Shown here piece by piece: positions 35,140 through 44,250 of a stretch of DNA of 64,000 nucleotides. This DNA is from Paenibacillus humicola (lineage in GTDB: Bacteria > Bacillota > Bacilli > Paenibacillales > Paenibacillaceae). The translations under genes were made by a program, and so were the position numbers. Where the stretch lies: NCBI RefSeq assembly GCF_028826105.1, contig NZ_JAQGPL010000001.1:4242501-4306500 (forward strand), read 5' to 3'. The notes below the pieces were generated by a model. The model ran no database searches. It was not told the origin of the DNA and saw nothing but the letters and a program-made list of their open reading frames with translations. Numbering within the stretch: position 1 is the first letter of the stretch; each line of letters begins with the position of its first letter.

Positions 35140-35811
35140 TTAAACAATATTCCGAACAGCCTGAGCCGCCGATGCCGCCGCCGCGAACTCCGAGCTCCGG
35201 AACGACACGAGCGAAAGGATGAACAGCAGCGCGACGATGACGAAAACGCACATCCAGATGCGGGAGGAGATGCGCTGCGCGCGCGGCCCGACCGTGATGC
35301 CCCAGCTGACGAGGAACGACCACATGCCGTTGCTGAAGTGGAACGCTACGGAAACGATGCCGATCAAATAAAGCACGAAATAAAAGTTATTCGTTGTAAT
35401 GCCGTGCATCAGGGCGCCGAGCTCCTCGTGCGTCACCTTGCCGATCATGACCTGAAAGCGGGTCTGATACAAGTGCCAGAACACGAAAATAAAGGTGATG
35501 ACCCCGGAAATCCGCTGCAGCGTAAACGCCCAGTTGCGGCCGTATTGGAACCTGCCCGTATTGGCATTCGACTGATAGGCGACATAAAGGCCGTACACCC
35601 CGTGAAAAATAAGCGGAAGCCAAATGCCGAACAGCTCAAGGAAAAAAACGAGCGGCAGATCGTTCAAGAACTTCACGCTGTCGTTAAATCGTTGCGGCCC
35701 GCCCTCGAAAGCGGAGTAATTCGTCAGCATATGTTCGATGATGAACAGGCCGAGCGGGATTACGCCGAGCAAAGAGTGGATTTTGCGGGATAGATACGAG
35801 TTTCCTTTCAT
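35140..35811 (-). CDS. sdhC: Succinate dehydrogenase cytochrome b558 subunit
   Basis: 223 residues with five transmembrane helices, the single-subunit, di-heme type of Bacillus. Candidate heme-ligand histidines are visible in FIIEHMLTN, LIFHGVYGL, VFWHLYQTR and VAFHFSNGMW. It anchors SdhAB in the membrane and carries electrons to menaquinone. ATG at 35811 follows AAAGGAG at a spacing of 12. First gene of sdhCAB, under a clear sigma-A promoter at 35875-35903. Confidence 0.94.
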   Translation of the reverse strand: MKGNSYLSRKIHSLLGVIPLGLFIIEHMLTNYSAFEGGPQRFNDSVKFLNDLPLVFFLELFGIWLPLIFHGVYGLYVAYQSNANTGRFQYGRNWAFTLQRISGVITFIFVFWHLYQTRFQVMIGKVTHEELGALMHGITTNNFYFVLYLIGIVSVAFHFSNGMWSFLVSWGITVGPRAQRISSRIWMCVFVIVALLFILSLVSFRSSEFAAAASAAQAVRNIV

Positions 35812-35874
35812 AATCCGTGCGTTCTCCTTTCAAAACTGGGTCTCATTCGCCAAACTTCGCCAAAATCATTTTTC

Positions 35875-35903
35875 ATTGTAACGCTGCCCCCTGTAAGCGT
35901 CAA
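35875..35903 (-). promoter_or_regulatory. Sigma-A promoter of sdhCAB
   Basis: TTGACG (35898-35903), 17 bp, TACAAT (35875-35880) on the minus strand, 64 bp before sdhC. Confidence 0.82.
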
Positions 35904-35932
35904 TAAAATTACCTGTCACCAATTGTTCACCG

Positions 35933-35962
35933 TTCACATTGTACTCCTCTTTCGCTTATAAT
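35933..35962 (+). promoter_or_regulatory. Promoter of the divergent LysR-type gene
   Basis: TTCACA (35933-35938), 18 bp, TATAAT (35957-35962). It is nearly back to back with the sdhC promoter (35 bp between the two -35 elements), the usual geometry for a LysR protein acting on itself and its divergent neighbour. Confidence 0.7.
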
Positions 35963-36025
35963 GGAATTGCCGTTTTTTCATTAAAAATGATGCATATTCT
36001 GCATATGCAGCCGGAGGAAAAAGAG

Positions 36026-36946
36026 ATGTTGGAGGAGTTAAGCATATTTGCCGCCGTCGTCGAGCAGTCAAGCATGAACAAAGCGTCCGCCGTGCTTAAT
36101 TTGTCGCAGCCGGCGCTGTCGCGCAAAATCGCCCGGCTCGAGCAGGAGCTCGGCGTGGAGCTGTTCAACCGCGTCGGCAAGCGGCTCGAGCTGACGCGGA
36201 TCGGGCAGCTGACTTACGATTACGCGGTCGAAACGCGCCAGCAGCATCTCCGTTATTTGAAGCTGGTCTCGGAATACAAGGCCGTCGGCCGCACGACGCT
36301 GACGATCGGCGCCAGCCTGACCACGCTGCAGACGACGCTGCCGGACCTGATTCAGGCGCTGACGGACCGCAGCCCCGAGCTCGACATTAAGGCGATCACC
36401 GGCAAAACGCACGAAATCGTCACGCTGGTCCGCGAGAAAAAAGCCGATCTCGGCATCGTCGCCTCGCGCATCGACGACCCGGCGATCCGCTGCGTGCCGC
36501 TGTTTGACGACCACCTCGAGCTGGTGCTTCCCCGCGGACTGTTCGTCGCGGACAAGGGCGGACCGGAAATCAGTTATTTGAACGGTCTGCCGATGATTTT
36601 ATTTTCCAAAGGCACGTGGTACCGGATCCTGACGGACGAGCTGTTCGAGAAATACCGGCTGCTGCCCGACGTCCGGATGGAAATCGACTCGTTCGAGGCG
36701 ATTTTGCGCCTGCTGCATACGTGCCGTGCCGCCACGCTGCTGCCGAAATCGTATTTGCGTGCGCAGCTGCTCGAAGATAACGAGCTGATGACGCTTTCGA
36801 TTCCGGAGCTCGCCGAAACGAAACGAACGACGGCGCTCATCCATGCCGAAACGGAAACGCCAAGCCTTGCCGTCCGGCTGTGGATCGACGAAATCTCCGT
36901 TATGTACAAGAAGAAGCCGCCGGCCGCGGATATTTCCAAAAAGTGA
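36026..36946 (+). CDS. LysR-family regulator divergent from sdhCAB
   Basis: 306 residues. The winged helix (1-60) has LEELSIFAAVVEQSSMNKAS and LNLSQPALSRKIARLEQELG; the effector domain (about 90-290) has TLTIGASLTTLQTTLPDLI. Start ATG at 36026 follows GGAGG at a spacing of 8; earlier in-frame ATGs overlap the promoter. The gene is transcribed away from sdhCAB with closely spaced promoters, so control of sdh by carbon or redox state is a reasonable guess, though no effector can be named. Confidence 0.88.
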   Translation: MLEELSIFAAVVEQSSMNKASAVLNLSQPALSRKIARLEQELGVELFNRVGKRLELTRIGQLTYDYAVETRQQHLRYLKLVSEYKAVGRTTLTIGASLTTLQTTLPDLIQALTDRSPELDIKAITGKTHEIVTLVREKKADLGIVASRIDDPAIRCVPLFDDHLELVLPRGLFVADKGGPEISYLNGLPMILFSKGTWYRILTDELFEKYRLLPDVRMEIDSFEAILRLLHTCRAATLLPKSYLRAQLLEDNELMTLSIPELAETKRTTALIHAETETPSLAVRLWIDEISVMYKKKPPAADISKK

Positions 36947-37009
36947 CGCCATCCCTAGAAGCTTTCGCTTATTCCCCGCAGGGTCCCCCGCAAAAAAACG
37001 GAAGCCGTT

Positions 37010-37047
37010 TAAAAAGGACAGCGCCGGCAAAATCGGCCTGTCCTTGT
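37010..37047 (-). terminator. Terminator of the ktrB-antiporter operon
   Basis: AAGGACAG ... CTGTCCTT stem with an inner GC-rich pairing, followed on the minus strand by TTTAAA; just past the antiporter stop. Confidence 0.7.
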
Positions 37048-37056
37048 TAGTGTTGG

Positions 37057-38292
37057 CTATTTTTCCATTTCCAAATCCATACCGAGCTTTCTTGCCATCC
37101 AGGCGGTCGAGCTGGCCTGCAGCAAAATCGTCAGCATGATGGCCATGAACGTCACCGAAGCGATGACGTCGGCATGGTTTACGCCCATGCCGGCAAGCAT
37201 GCCGGAAAGCGCAGCCGGGATGACGCCCGTCTCCCTTACCCAGCACATGAACCCCATTTCGCGCAGCGTCCACCGCGATTTCGCATCCGGCAGCGCGCTT
37301 GCCAGCACCGTCAGGGGGCGCGCGATCAGCATCAGCACGGCTACGGCGATCAGGCTCTGCCACCAGAAGCCGGCCAGCAGGCGTAAATCGACCTGGCTTC
37401 CGAGCAGCACGAAGATGAGCATCCGCATGATTACGGTGATATTGTCGGAAAAATGGGTCATTTCCTGGTCTTTGTCGGTCAGATCGAGACCGAACGTACC
37501 GGCGTTCCCCCAGATCAGGCCGGCGACGAAGGTCGCCATAAAACCGCTCACGTGAAGAAGGTCCCCGATCAGGTAGGCGGCGACCGCCGTCCCGATCATC
37601 GCGATCGTCGTATAATCGCGCAGGATGCCGAGCCGAAAATGGCCGACGAGGTACACGACGAGAAAACCGAACGCGATGCCGATGACGATGCCTCCGAGGG
37701 CCGTAATGAGAAAATCGCCGATCAAATGCCCGGCGTTCAGCGCGGATTTGCCCGTCGCCGCTCCGAGCAGCGCGAACGTGACGATGGATCCCGTCGCATC
37801 GTTGAAGGCGGATTCGCTTTCGACCGTTTCCCTTACGCGCTCGCGGATTTTGACCTGCCGGAACACCGGAATGATGGAAGCCGGATCGGTGGAGGCGACG
37901 ACGGAAGCCGCCAGCAGCGAATAAAGCCATTCGATCCCGAACAGCAGGTGAATTGCGGTTCCGACGACGGCGACCGTGATGAGCACGCCCGGCACGCTGA
38001 GAAGGCCTACGGTCCACCCAACCTGCCTCAAGCCGTGCAGCCGGATATTGCGCCCGCCGTCGAACAGGATGATGGCCGACCCGGCCACGAGGATGAGCTG
38101 GTTGGTCAGCGAGCTGCTCGTCTCGTTGATCCAGTGCAGTCCTTGTCCGAGCAGCATGCCGGCGACGATAAACAGCGCCACATCCGGAAGCTTCAGACGG
38201 GATGAGACAAATCCGGCGATCATGCCGGAGCTTACGATTAATAGGATCAGTAAAAGCAGGTGGTGAATGATATCGGTCGTTGGCGTTTCCAT
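37057..38292 (-). CDS. Monovalent cation/proton antiporter, NhaP/CPA1 type
   Basis: 411 residues with about 12-13 transmembrane helices. The ion-binding region reads STDPASIIPVF and ESESAFNDATGSIVTFALLG, the ND pair typical of electroneutral CPA1 exchangers. There is almost no C-terminal cytoplasmic domain, unlike K+-specific members carrying RCK domains. ATG at 38292 follows GGAGAA at a spacing of 8. It starts 17 bp after ktrB, behind the c-di-AMP riboswitch, so it is likely a K+ (or Na+)/H+ exchanger; it would be odd to pair K+ import with export unless both serve turgor or pH adjustment. Confidence 0.87.
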   Translation of the reverse strand: METPTTDIIHHLLLLILLIVSSGMIAGFVSSRLKLPDVALFIVAGMLLGQGLHWINETSSSLTNQLILVAGSAIILFDGGRNIRLHGLRQVGWTVGLLSVPGVLITVAVVGTAIHLLFGIEWLYSLLAASVVASTDPASIIPVFRQVKIRERVRETVESESAFNDATGSIVTFALLGAATGKSALNAGHLIGDFLITALGGIVIGIAFGFLVVYLVGHFRLGILRDYTTIAMIGTAVAAYLIGDLLHVSGFMATFVAGLIWGNAGTFGLDLTDKDQEMTHFSDNITVIMRMLIFVLLGSQVDLRLLAGFWWQSLIAVAVLMLIARPLTVLASALPDAKSRWTLREMGFMCWVRETGVIPAALSGMLAGMGVNHADVIASVTFMAIMLTILLQASSTAWMARKLGMDLEMEK

Positions 38293-38309
38293 GCATGTAT
38301 TCTCCTATC

Positions 38310-39668
38310 CTATCCGATGGTCATTTTGCCCTCGGGGTAGCGGTACAGTTCTTTCTCCGTGCGCGGACCGAGCGCGTATGCGAGCGTCAGCGGGCCGAGC
38401 CGTCCGGCAAACATGGTGAGGCTGATCAAAATTTTGCCGACCAGCGACAGGTCCGGCGTGATGCCGGTCGTCAGCCCGACGGTGCCGAAAGCCGAGGTCG
38501 TCTCAAATAAAATGCGGATAAACGCCTTATCCTCCGTCGTCGACAGCACCATCGTGACGAAGATGACGAGCGCCAGCGACAGCATCGTGATCGTCAGCGC
38601 CTTGAAAATCCGCTCGCGCCCCAGCCGGTAGCGGAACATCACGATATCCTCGCGGCCGCGGATCATGGCGATGACGGCGCCGACCAGCGTCGTGAACGTG
38701 GTCGTTTTGATGCCGCCGCCGGTCGACCCGGGGGAAGCACCGATAAACATCAGGATGACGATAAAAAACTGCGTCGCCTGCCGCATCGAGCTGATATCGA
38801 TCGTATTGGCGCCCGCCGTACGCGGGGAGACGGACTGGAAAAACGAAGCCCATATTTTGCCGCCCCAGCTCAACGATCCGAGCGTGGCGTCGTTCGTAAA
38901 CTCAAACACGAAAATCACGAATGCGCCGACGCCGATCAGAATGCCGGTCGCGGACAGCACGACCTTGGAGTGAAGCGAAAGCCGTTTGTTTTTGCGATAG
39001 TCCATCAAATCGGCGATGACGATGAAGCCGAGTCCGCCCAGGATGATCAGCAGCATCGTGACGAGATTGACGATCGGGTCGTGGACGTAACCGACCAGGC
39101 TGACGAATGGCGTGCCGAATTGGCCGAACAGGTCGAAGCCGGCATTATTAAAAAAGGAGACCGCATGCCAGACGCCGAAATAGACCGCTTTTCCAAGCGG
39201 CATGTCGAACGCCCAGCGGACCGAAAAGAGAACGGCCCCGGCCAGCTCGATGCTGAGGGAATACAGGATTACCCTGCGGATCAGCCGCACGATCCCTTCC
39301 ATGCTTGTCTGGTTAAACGCCTCCTGAAGGATTAACCGCTCCTTAAGCGAGATTCGTTTTCGCAGTACGAGAGCGAAAAGCGTCGACATGGTCATGAACC
39401 CGAGTCCGCCGACCTGAATGAGCGTAATAATGATGATCTGACCCGGGATCGAATAATGGCTGCCCGTATCCACGACCACGAGCCCCGTCACGCAGGTAGC
39501 GGAAGTGGCGGTAAAAAGCGCATCCATAAACGGAGTCGAAACGCCGGCGCTCGACGCGAACGGCATCGACAGCAGCAGACCGCCGAGCAGAATGATCAGG
39601 GCGAAGCCCGTGACCAAGATTCGGGGCGGGGACCATTTTGCCACGTTCAATATCGATTTGATCTTCAT
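38310..39668 (-). CDS. ktrB: KtrB-type potassium transporter, membrane subunit
   Basis: 452 residues. Four MPM repeats of the Trk/Ktr superfamily are visible, each with a filter glycine: SATCVTGL, FNNAGFDLF, SPRTAGANT and SAFGTVGLTTG. The intramembrane loop of repeat 3 reads GASPGSTGGGIKTTT. It imports K+ (with Na+) together with a KtrA/KtrC-type RCK subunit, which is not encoded nearby. ATG at 39668 follows GGGGGG; upstream in-frame sequence overlaps the riboswitch terminator. The leader contains a c-di-AMP riboswitch, matching the known control of ktr genes by this nucleotide. Confidence 0.93.
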   Translation of the reverse strand: MKIKSILNVAKWSPPRILVTGFALIILLGGLLLSMPFASSAGVSTPFMDALFTATSATCVTGLVVVDTGSHYSIPGQIIIITLIQVGGLGFMTMSTLFALVLRKRISLKERLILQEAFNQTSMEGIVRLIRRVILYSLSIELAGAVLFSVRWAFDMPLGKAVYFGVWHAVSFFNNAGFDLFGQFGTPFVSLVGYVHDPIVNLVTMLLIILGGLGFIVIADLMDYRKNKRLSLHSKVVLSATGILIGVGAFVIFVFEFTNDATLGSLSWGGKIWASFFQSVSPRTAGANTIDISSMRQATQFFIVILMFIGASPGSTGGGIKTTTFTTLVGAVIAMIRGREDIVMFRYRLGRERIFKALTITMLSLALVIFVTMVLSTTEDKAFIRILFETTSAFGTVGLTTGITPDLSLVGKILISLTMFAGRLGPLTLAYALGPRTEKELYRYPEGKMTIG

Positions 39669-39700
39669 TCGTTCCCCCCACTGTACGGCTCCGTACGCAC

Positions 39701-39731
39701 AAAAAAAAGCACTGGAATCCGAGTGCTTGTA
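39701..39731 (-). terminator. Riboswitch-controlled terminator before ktrB
   Basis: AAGCACT-CGGATTCC-AGTGCTT hairpin with nine T on the minus strand, between the c-di-AMP aptamer and ktrB. Confidence 0.9.
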
Positions 39732-39739
39732 TGCGGTCA

Positions 39740-39940
39740 TTCCTGTTCGTTCCAGCCTGCGAGGTTAGCTGACGGATTCGGGCCCGGACAGGCGGCCCTA
39801 TTAGCCGGGAAGACTGCGGCGGCAAATATGCAATCCGCGGTGCCCGTCCTTGGCGAAATTCACCCCGTGCCGCCGGCAGCATGCCTGAATAAGCAGTTCG
39901 CGTCCGACAGCAGTATGGTTCCCCCGTTTTCAGTTTGAAA
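39740..39940 (-). promoter_or_regulatory. c-di-AMP (ydaO-yuaA) riboswitch upstream of ktrB
   Basis: The minus strand contains GAATCCGTCAGCTAACCTCG followed by CAGGC (39755-39780), the signature 3' block of this class, preceded by CCGGGCCCGAATCC and further 5' by GGGGGAACCA and GGGGTGAATT. Ligand binding normally promotes termination, so high c-di-AMP should shut off ktrB and the antiporter. Confidence 0.93.
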
Positions 39941-39967
39941 TTCGGCTGTTTTATTCAATTGATTCAC

Positions 39968-39997
39968 ATTATAAAACGGAAGACGCGTAAAATCCAA
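39968..39997 (-). promoter_or_regulatory. Candidate promoter of the ktrB riboswitch leader
   Basis: TTGGAT (39992-39997), 18 bp, TATAAT (39968-39973) on the minus strand, just upstream of the aptamer. Confidence 0.6.
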
Positions 39998-40135
39998 CCG
40001 TCAATACGGAAGAAATCCATCCGTTTTGCTTCAAATTGAGCCTTAGGCGTCCGCAAATCGGTCGGTTGCGGGCTTTCTTGTCCCGTTATCTTATCCTCCA
40101 TCCGCAGGCTGCCCATTCGCATGGATAATTTCGGA

Positions 40136-40157
40136 ACAACTATGATATGGTAGTTGT
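40136..40157. promoter_or_regulatory. 7-bp dyad upstream of the CPBP gene
   Basis: ACAACTA-TGATATGG-TAGTTGT is a perfect 7-bp inverted repeat with an 8-bp centre, 45 bp before the start codon; a plausible operator overlapping a weak -10. The remaining space from 39998 to 40135 shows nothing recognisable. Confidence 0.4.
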
Positions 40158-40201
40158 ATAGCCCTTTTTTGTCCCCCAATTCAGCCGACCGAGGTGCATG
40201 T

Positions 40202-41809
40202 ATGAATGACGATCAGAAGCAGCCGCGCCGGAACCTGTTCGCCTGGCTGGGCGCCGCCGGAATAATTCTCTTTTTGCTGGTGCAGGTCCTTCCGTCCACG
40301 TCCGAAGCTTTTTTCGGCAATTCGAGCGAAAAGGTCATTCCGAAAAGCGCCGCCGAACGCACCGCGGCCGATTTCGCCAGACGGCAGTTCGATCAGGCTC
40401 CGCTGAAGATGGAGACAGTTTACCAGTCGGACAGTCTGTTCTACGGCTACCTGGAGAAAACGAAGTTAACCAAAGCTTACGACAAAAAATACGACGTCAA
40501 ATTTCCGACCGACACGTATCAGGTGAACGCAGACATGCCGGGTGGCGGCACGTTGTTCGTCTATATTCACATGGAGCACGGCAATATCGTCGGCTGGAAC
40601 CGCGTTCCAGACCCGCAGCCGGCGAAGGCTCCCGGCGCGGGAGAAAGCCGCGACGCCGCCGTCAAATTCGCCGTCTCGCAGGGGTTCAAGGCGAATGCGT
40701 TATCGGTGAAGCGGGAGGATGCGAACAACGGCACCGTGTGGCTGAACGTAAACGGCTATTCGGCGGGGGATGCGAAGCTGACGCTGCAAATCCGCACCGA
40801 ACGGACCGCGGACGGCCGAATCCGCGTCGCCGGGTATAAACCGGCGTTTACCGTGCCGCAGAGCTACTCGTCCTATGTCGACGCGCAAGAAAGGCTCGCC
40901 GGGAAGCTGTCTTTTATCGGCAGTCTGCTCATGTCGCTGGTCATGTTCATCCTCGCGATTATTTATGCCGTCCTGTACCGCAGGAACACGTCATTCGTGC
41001 GCGGACTCGTGATGGCCGTTTTGTTTCTCGGCATGTATACGGCGAACAACTTCAATATGAAGGATGCGCTGCTCGCCAGCTTCGGCGAAGATCCGGACGC
41101 CGCGCTTCAAGCGGCGGTGGCGGTCGGCTTCACCTGCTTTTTGACGGCCGGAATGGCGCTGGCGGCCTATTTCTCGCTTGTAGCCGGGGACGGCTTGTGG
41201 CGGTCGATGGGACGCAGCCTATGGCCGAGAGCGGCCGCGCCCGGGTACGCCGGACATGTATGGTCCAGCATGAAGCTCGGCTATTTGTTTGCGTTCATGC
41301 TGCTCGGCCTGCAGACGATCATTTTCATCGTCCTGATGAACGCGACCGGCGCCTGGTCGACGACCGACGTGACGCAGTCGCCGTACAATTTCGCCTATCC
41401 CTGGCTGTTCCCGCTGCTGGCGTGGTGCGCGGCCATATCCGAGGAGGCGGTTTACCGGCTGTTCGGCATCGCCCTGCTGCGCAAATGGTTCAAGAATACG
41501 TTTGTCGCCGCGCTCATTCCGACCGTCATCTGGGCGCTCGGGCACGTCACGTACCCGATATTCCCGTCGACGACCAGGCTGATCGAGCTCACAATTATCG
41601 GTCTCATACTGAGCGGATTAATGCTCCGCTACGGCTTTATGACGGTCCTGTTCGCTCACGCCGTCATGGACAGTGTCATGATGGCGGTGTCGCTCATTTT
41701 CCTCGGCGGGGCCGGCAATATCGTCATGGGCGCCGTTTATGCCGTACTGCCGGCTGTTATCGCTTGGGTCATCGCCCGCTTCGCCCGCTGGAGGTACCGT
41801 ACCGCATGA
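40202..41809 (+). CDS. CPBP-family intramembrane metalloprotease with extracellular N-domain
   Basis: 535 residues. An N-terminal transmembrane helix (about 12-30) is followed by an external domain of about 220 residues of no known family, then about eight membrane helices. The CPBP (Abi/CAAX-prenyl-protease-2) motifs are in the last third: AISEEAVYRLFGIALL (EExxxR), LGHVTYP and LFAHAVMDS, the presumed metal-binding Glu and His residues. Such proteins cleave within membranes in signalling or bacteriocin immunity; the substrate is unknown. The large N-terminal extension is unusual. Start ATG at 40202 follows GAGGTG. Confidence 0.82.
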   Translation: MNDDQKQPRRNLFAWLGAAGIILFLLVQVLPSTSEAFFGNSSEKVIPKSAAERTAADFARRQFDQAPLKMETVYQSDSLFYGYLEKTKLTKAYDKKYDVKFPTDTYQVNADMPGGGTLFVYIHMEHGNIVGWNRVPDPQPAKAPGAGESRDAAVKFAVSQGFKANALSVKREDANNGTVWLNVNGYSAGDAKLTLQIRTERTADGRIRVAGYKPAFTVPQSYSSYVDAQERLAGKLSFIGSLLMSLVMFILAIIYAVLYRRNTSFVRGLVMAVLFLGMYTANNFNMKDALLASFGEDPDAALQAAVAVGFTCFLTAGMALAAYFSLVAGDGLWRSMGRSLWPRAAAPGYAGHVWSSMKLGYLFAFMLLGLQTIIFIVLMNATGAWSTTDVTQSPYNFAYPWLFPLLAWCAAISEEAVYRLFGIALLRKWFKNTFVAALIPTVIWALGHVTYPIFPSTTRLIELTIIGLILSGLMLRYGFMTVLFAHAVMDSVMMAVSLIFLGGAGNIVMGAVYAVLPAVIAWVIARFARWRYRTA

Positions 41810-41885
41810 CGGCTCGGCTGCAGGGCCTGCGGCCCTTTATCGCCCGGCGCCGCCAGAGCGGCGTCGAACGGTCCGGCCGCAGAGC

Positions 41886-43769
41886 TTATGGCTCTTCGCG
41901 CAGCGCTTCGATAATTTGAACGGCGAGCTTCTCGCCGATGGACAGAGGCCGGAAGTCTTCGACGGAGGCCTCTTTAATTTTTTTAAGCGAGCCGAAATGC
42001 TTCAGCAGCGCCTTGCGCCGCTTCTCGCCGATGCCGGGGATGGCGTCGAGCCGCGAGGCGACCATCGATTTGGCGCGCTGCTCGCGGTGAAACGAGATCG
42101 CGAATCGGTGCACCTCGTCCTGAATGCGCTGCAGCAAATAAAACGGCTGACTGTCGCGCGCGAGCGGAATGATTTCCATCGTATCGCCCGCCATCAGCTG
42201 CGCGGTCTTGTGCTTGTTGTCCTTGACCAGTCCGCAGACCGGCACGTTCAGGCCGAGCTCGTTCTCAAGCACGTCCAGCGCGGCGGAAATCTGCCCCTTG
42301 CCGCCGTCCACGATGATGAGGTCCGGCTGCTGCAGCCCTTCCTTCAGCACTCGCTCATAACGGCGGCGGATCACCTCGCGCATCGTTTCGTAATCGTCCG
42401 GCCCCTGCACCGTGCGCACTTTATATTTGCGGTATTCCTTCTTGTCCGGTTTACCGTCCGCAAACACGACCATCGCCGATACCGGGCTCGCTCCTTGGAT
42501 ATTGGAGTTGTCGAACGCTTCGATGCGCCGCACCTCCGGCAGGCCGATCGCCTCGGCCAAGCCTTGGGACGCCTTCAGCGTCCGGTCCTCGTCCCGCTCG
42601 AGCAGACGGAACTTCTCGTCGAGCGTGACCGCCGCGTTGTCCGCCGCCATTTTCACCACGTCCCGTTTCCGGCCCCGCTGCGGCATGAAAATCTTGACCT
42701 TCAGCCAGCTTTGCATCGACGAGCGAACCTCATCGCCGGCCGTTCCCGGGGCGGGTCCCGCGTCTTCATCGCCGCCCGCGACAGGCGGAGCTTCGTCCGC
42801 CTCCTGCAACGGAGCAGGAAGCAGAATCTCCTTCGGCAGCGCCGGATTGTCGCTGTAATACTGCGTCACGAACGTGACGAAATCGTCGTACGCTTCGCCG
42901 TAATAAGGGAAGGTCGTCGCTCTTCGCTCGATCAGCTTCCCCTGACGCATATACATGATCTGGACGCACATCCAGCCTTTTTCCGTCGCGTAACCGAACA
43001 CGTCGCGGTCCATCGCGTCGTTGATCGTTATTTTCTGCTTCTCCATCACCGCGTCGATCGCATTCAGCTGGTCGCGGAATTCCTTCGCCCGCTCGAATTC
43101 AAGCGCCTCTGCCGCCGTTTCCATACGTGCCTTCAGCGTTTTGCGCACCTCGTCGTGTCCGCCGTTCAGAAAGCGGACGATTTCCTGAACCATCGTATCA
43201 TACGTCTCCTGCTCGACCTCGAATTCACACGGGGCGACGCATTGGCCCAAATGATAATAGAGACACACCTTATCGGGCAGCGTGTTGCATTTGCGCAGCG
43301 GATACAGGCGGTCCAGCAGCTTCTTCGTCTCCTGCGCCGCGTAGGCGTTCGGATAAGGGCCGAAATATTTTCCCTTGTCCTTAACGATCCGGCGCGTTAC
43401 CTCCAGCTTCGGATGACGCTCGCCCGTTATTTTAATGTAAGGGAACGACTTGTCGTCCTTCAGCAGCACGTTGTAGCGCGGGTGGTACTGCTTGATCAGG
43501 TTGCACTCGAGGATGAGCGCTTCCATGTTGCTGGCCGTAACGATATATTCGAAATCGCGTATTTCCGATACGAGCCGCTGCGTTTTGCCCGCATGGCTGC
43601 CGATGAAATACGAGCGTACGCGATTTTTCAGCACCTTCGCCTTGCCGACGTAAATGATCGTGCCTTCGCCGTTTTTCATCAAATAGCAGCCCGGCTTATC
43701 CGGCAGCAGCGCCAGCTTGCTGCGAATCCGTTCGGCTGCGGATTTTCGCCCGGACTTTACTTCTTCCAT
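41886..43769 (-). CDS. uvrC: Excinuclease ABC subunit C
   Basis: 627 residues. N-terminal GIY-YIG nuclease ([20 protein letters not shown]), a Cys cluster (CVAPCEFE), UVR domain (about 200-235, [17 protein letters not shown]) for UvrB contact, RNase-H-like nuclease ([20 protein letters not shown]) and a C-terminal helix-hairpin-helix pair ([20 protein letters not shown]). It makes both incisions in nucleotide excision repair. An acidic, Pro/Ala-rich insert of about 35 residues (about 325-360) precedes the nuclease domain. ATG at 43769 follows GGAGGAGG. No operon partner. Confidence 0.97.
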   Translation of the reverse strand: MEEVKSGRKSAAERIRSKLALLPDKPGCYLMKNGEGTIIYVGKAKVLKNRVRSYFIGSHAGKTQRLVSEIRDFEYIVTASNMEALILECNLIKQYHPRYNVLLKDDKSFPYIKITGERHPKLEVTRRIVKDKGKYFGPYPNAYAAQETKKLLDRLYPLRKCNTLPDKVCLYYHLGQCVAPCEFEVEQETYDTMVQEIVRFLNGGHDEVRKTLKARMETAAEALEFERAKEFRDQLNAIDAVMEKQKITINDAMDRDVFGYATEKGWMCVQIMYMRQGKLIERRATTFPYYGEAYDDFVTFVTQYYSDNPALPKEILLPAPLQEADEAPPVAGGDEDAGPAPGTAGDEVRSSMQSWLKVKIFMPQRGRKRDVVKMAADNAAVTLDEKFRLLERDEDRTLKASQGLAEAIGLPEVRRIEAFDNSNIQGASPVSAMVVFADGKPDKKEYRKYKVRTVQGPDDYETMREVIRRRYERVLKEGLQQPDLIIVDGGKGQISAALDVLENELGLNVPVCGLVKDNKHKTAQLMAGDTMEIIPLARDSQPFYLLQRIQDEVHRFAISFHREQRAKSMVASRLDAIPGIGEKRRKALLKHFGSLKKIKEASVEDFRPLSIGEKLAVQIIEALREEP

Positions 43770-43903
43770 CCGACTAACTCCTCCTCCATGCTGCGCTCTC
43801 CTTATTGTAGCACAGCGAAGCGGGAAAACGGATAGCGGGAGCGCCCTGCGCAGGCCGCTCCGATTGTTTGCAAAATCGCCTCACAATTGTCACGCGCGAA
43901 GCT

Positions 43904-43932
43904 TTACAACGTTTCGGAATTCTGGGTATACT
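43904..43932 (+). promoter_or_regulatory. Promoter of the YqzM-like gene
   Basis: TTACAA (43904-43909), 17 bp, TATACT (43927-43932), 39 bp before the start codon. Confidence 0.6.
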
Positions 43933-43970
43933 AGGAGAAGCAATTTTTGTCTTCGAGGAGGAAGTTGAAA

Positions 43971-44117
43971 ATGGAAAATGTTAGAGACCCTCGTGAACAC
44001 GTAAACGAAGAACCGCGAGACGATTTTGGCGACGTATTTATGGGCTTCAGCGTCTTTTTCGGCTTTCTGTTCGTTGTGTTCGCCATCGCGGTGATCATTA
44101 AGTTCGCGATCTCGTAA
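43971..44117 (+). CDS. yqzM: YqzM-like small membrane protein
   Basis: 48 residues. A charged N-terminus (MENVRDPREHVNEEPRDDFG) is followed by one hydrophobic helix (about 22-47) ending in FAIS. Size, charge pattern and single helix fit the YqzM family of unknown function. The ATG at 43971 follows GAGGAGGAAG and has its own promoter, which supports a real gene despite the short length. It lies between the divergent uvrC and the convergent dnaI. Confidence 0.68.
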   Translation: MENVRDPREHVNEEPRDDFGDVFMGFSVFFGFLFVVFAIAVIIKFAIS

Positions 44118-44207
44118 TTCCAAGGCTTCGCAGCGAATCTCCTCGCGCGGGGCCTTTTTACTTGCCGGTTGCCGGCCGGCCAAGTCCGGCAGAAATCCAG
44201 CCGAAAT

Positions 44208-44243
44208 AAACAAAGACCGGGAAGCAGCGTGCTCCCGGTCTTT
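44208..44243 (-). terminator. Terminator of dnaB-dnaI
   Basis: AAAGACCGGGA / TCCCGGTCTTT stem followed on the minus strand by GTTTATTT, directly after the dnaI stop codon. Confidence 0.85.
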
Positions 44244-44250
44244 ATCACGT

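Noticed and set aside
33310..35793. 827-residue plus-strand reading frame
   Set aside because: Antisense shadow of sdhA and sdhC; low-complexity Arg/Ala/His composition typical of GC-rich antisense frames.
41739..43835. 698-residue plus-strand frame
   Set aside because: Antisense shadow of uvrC.
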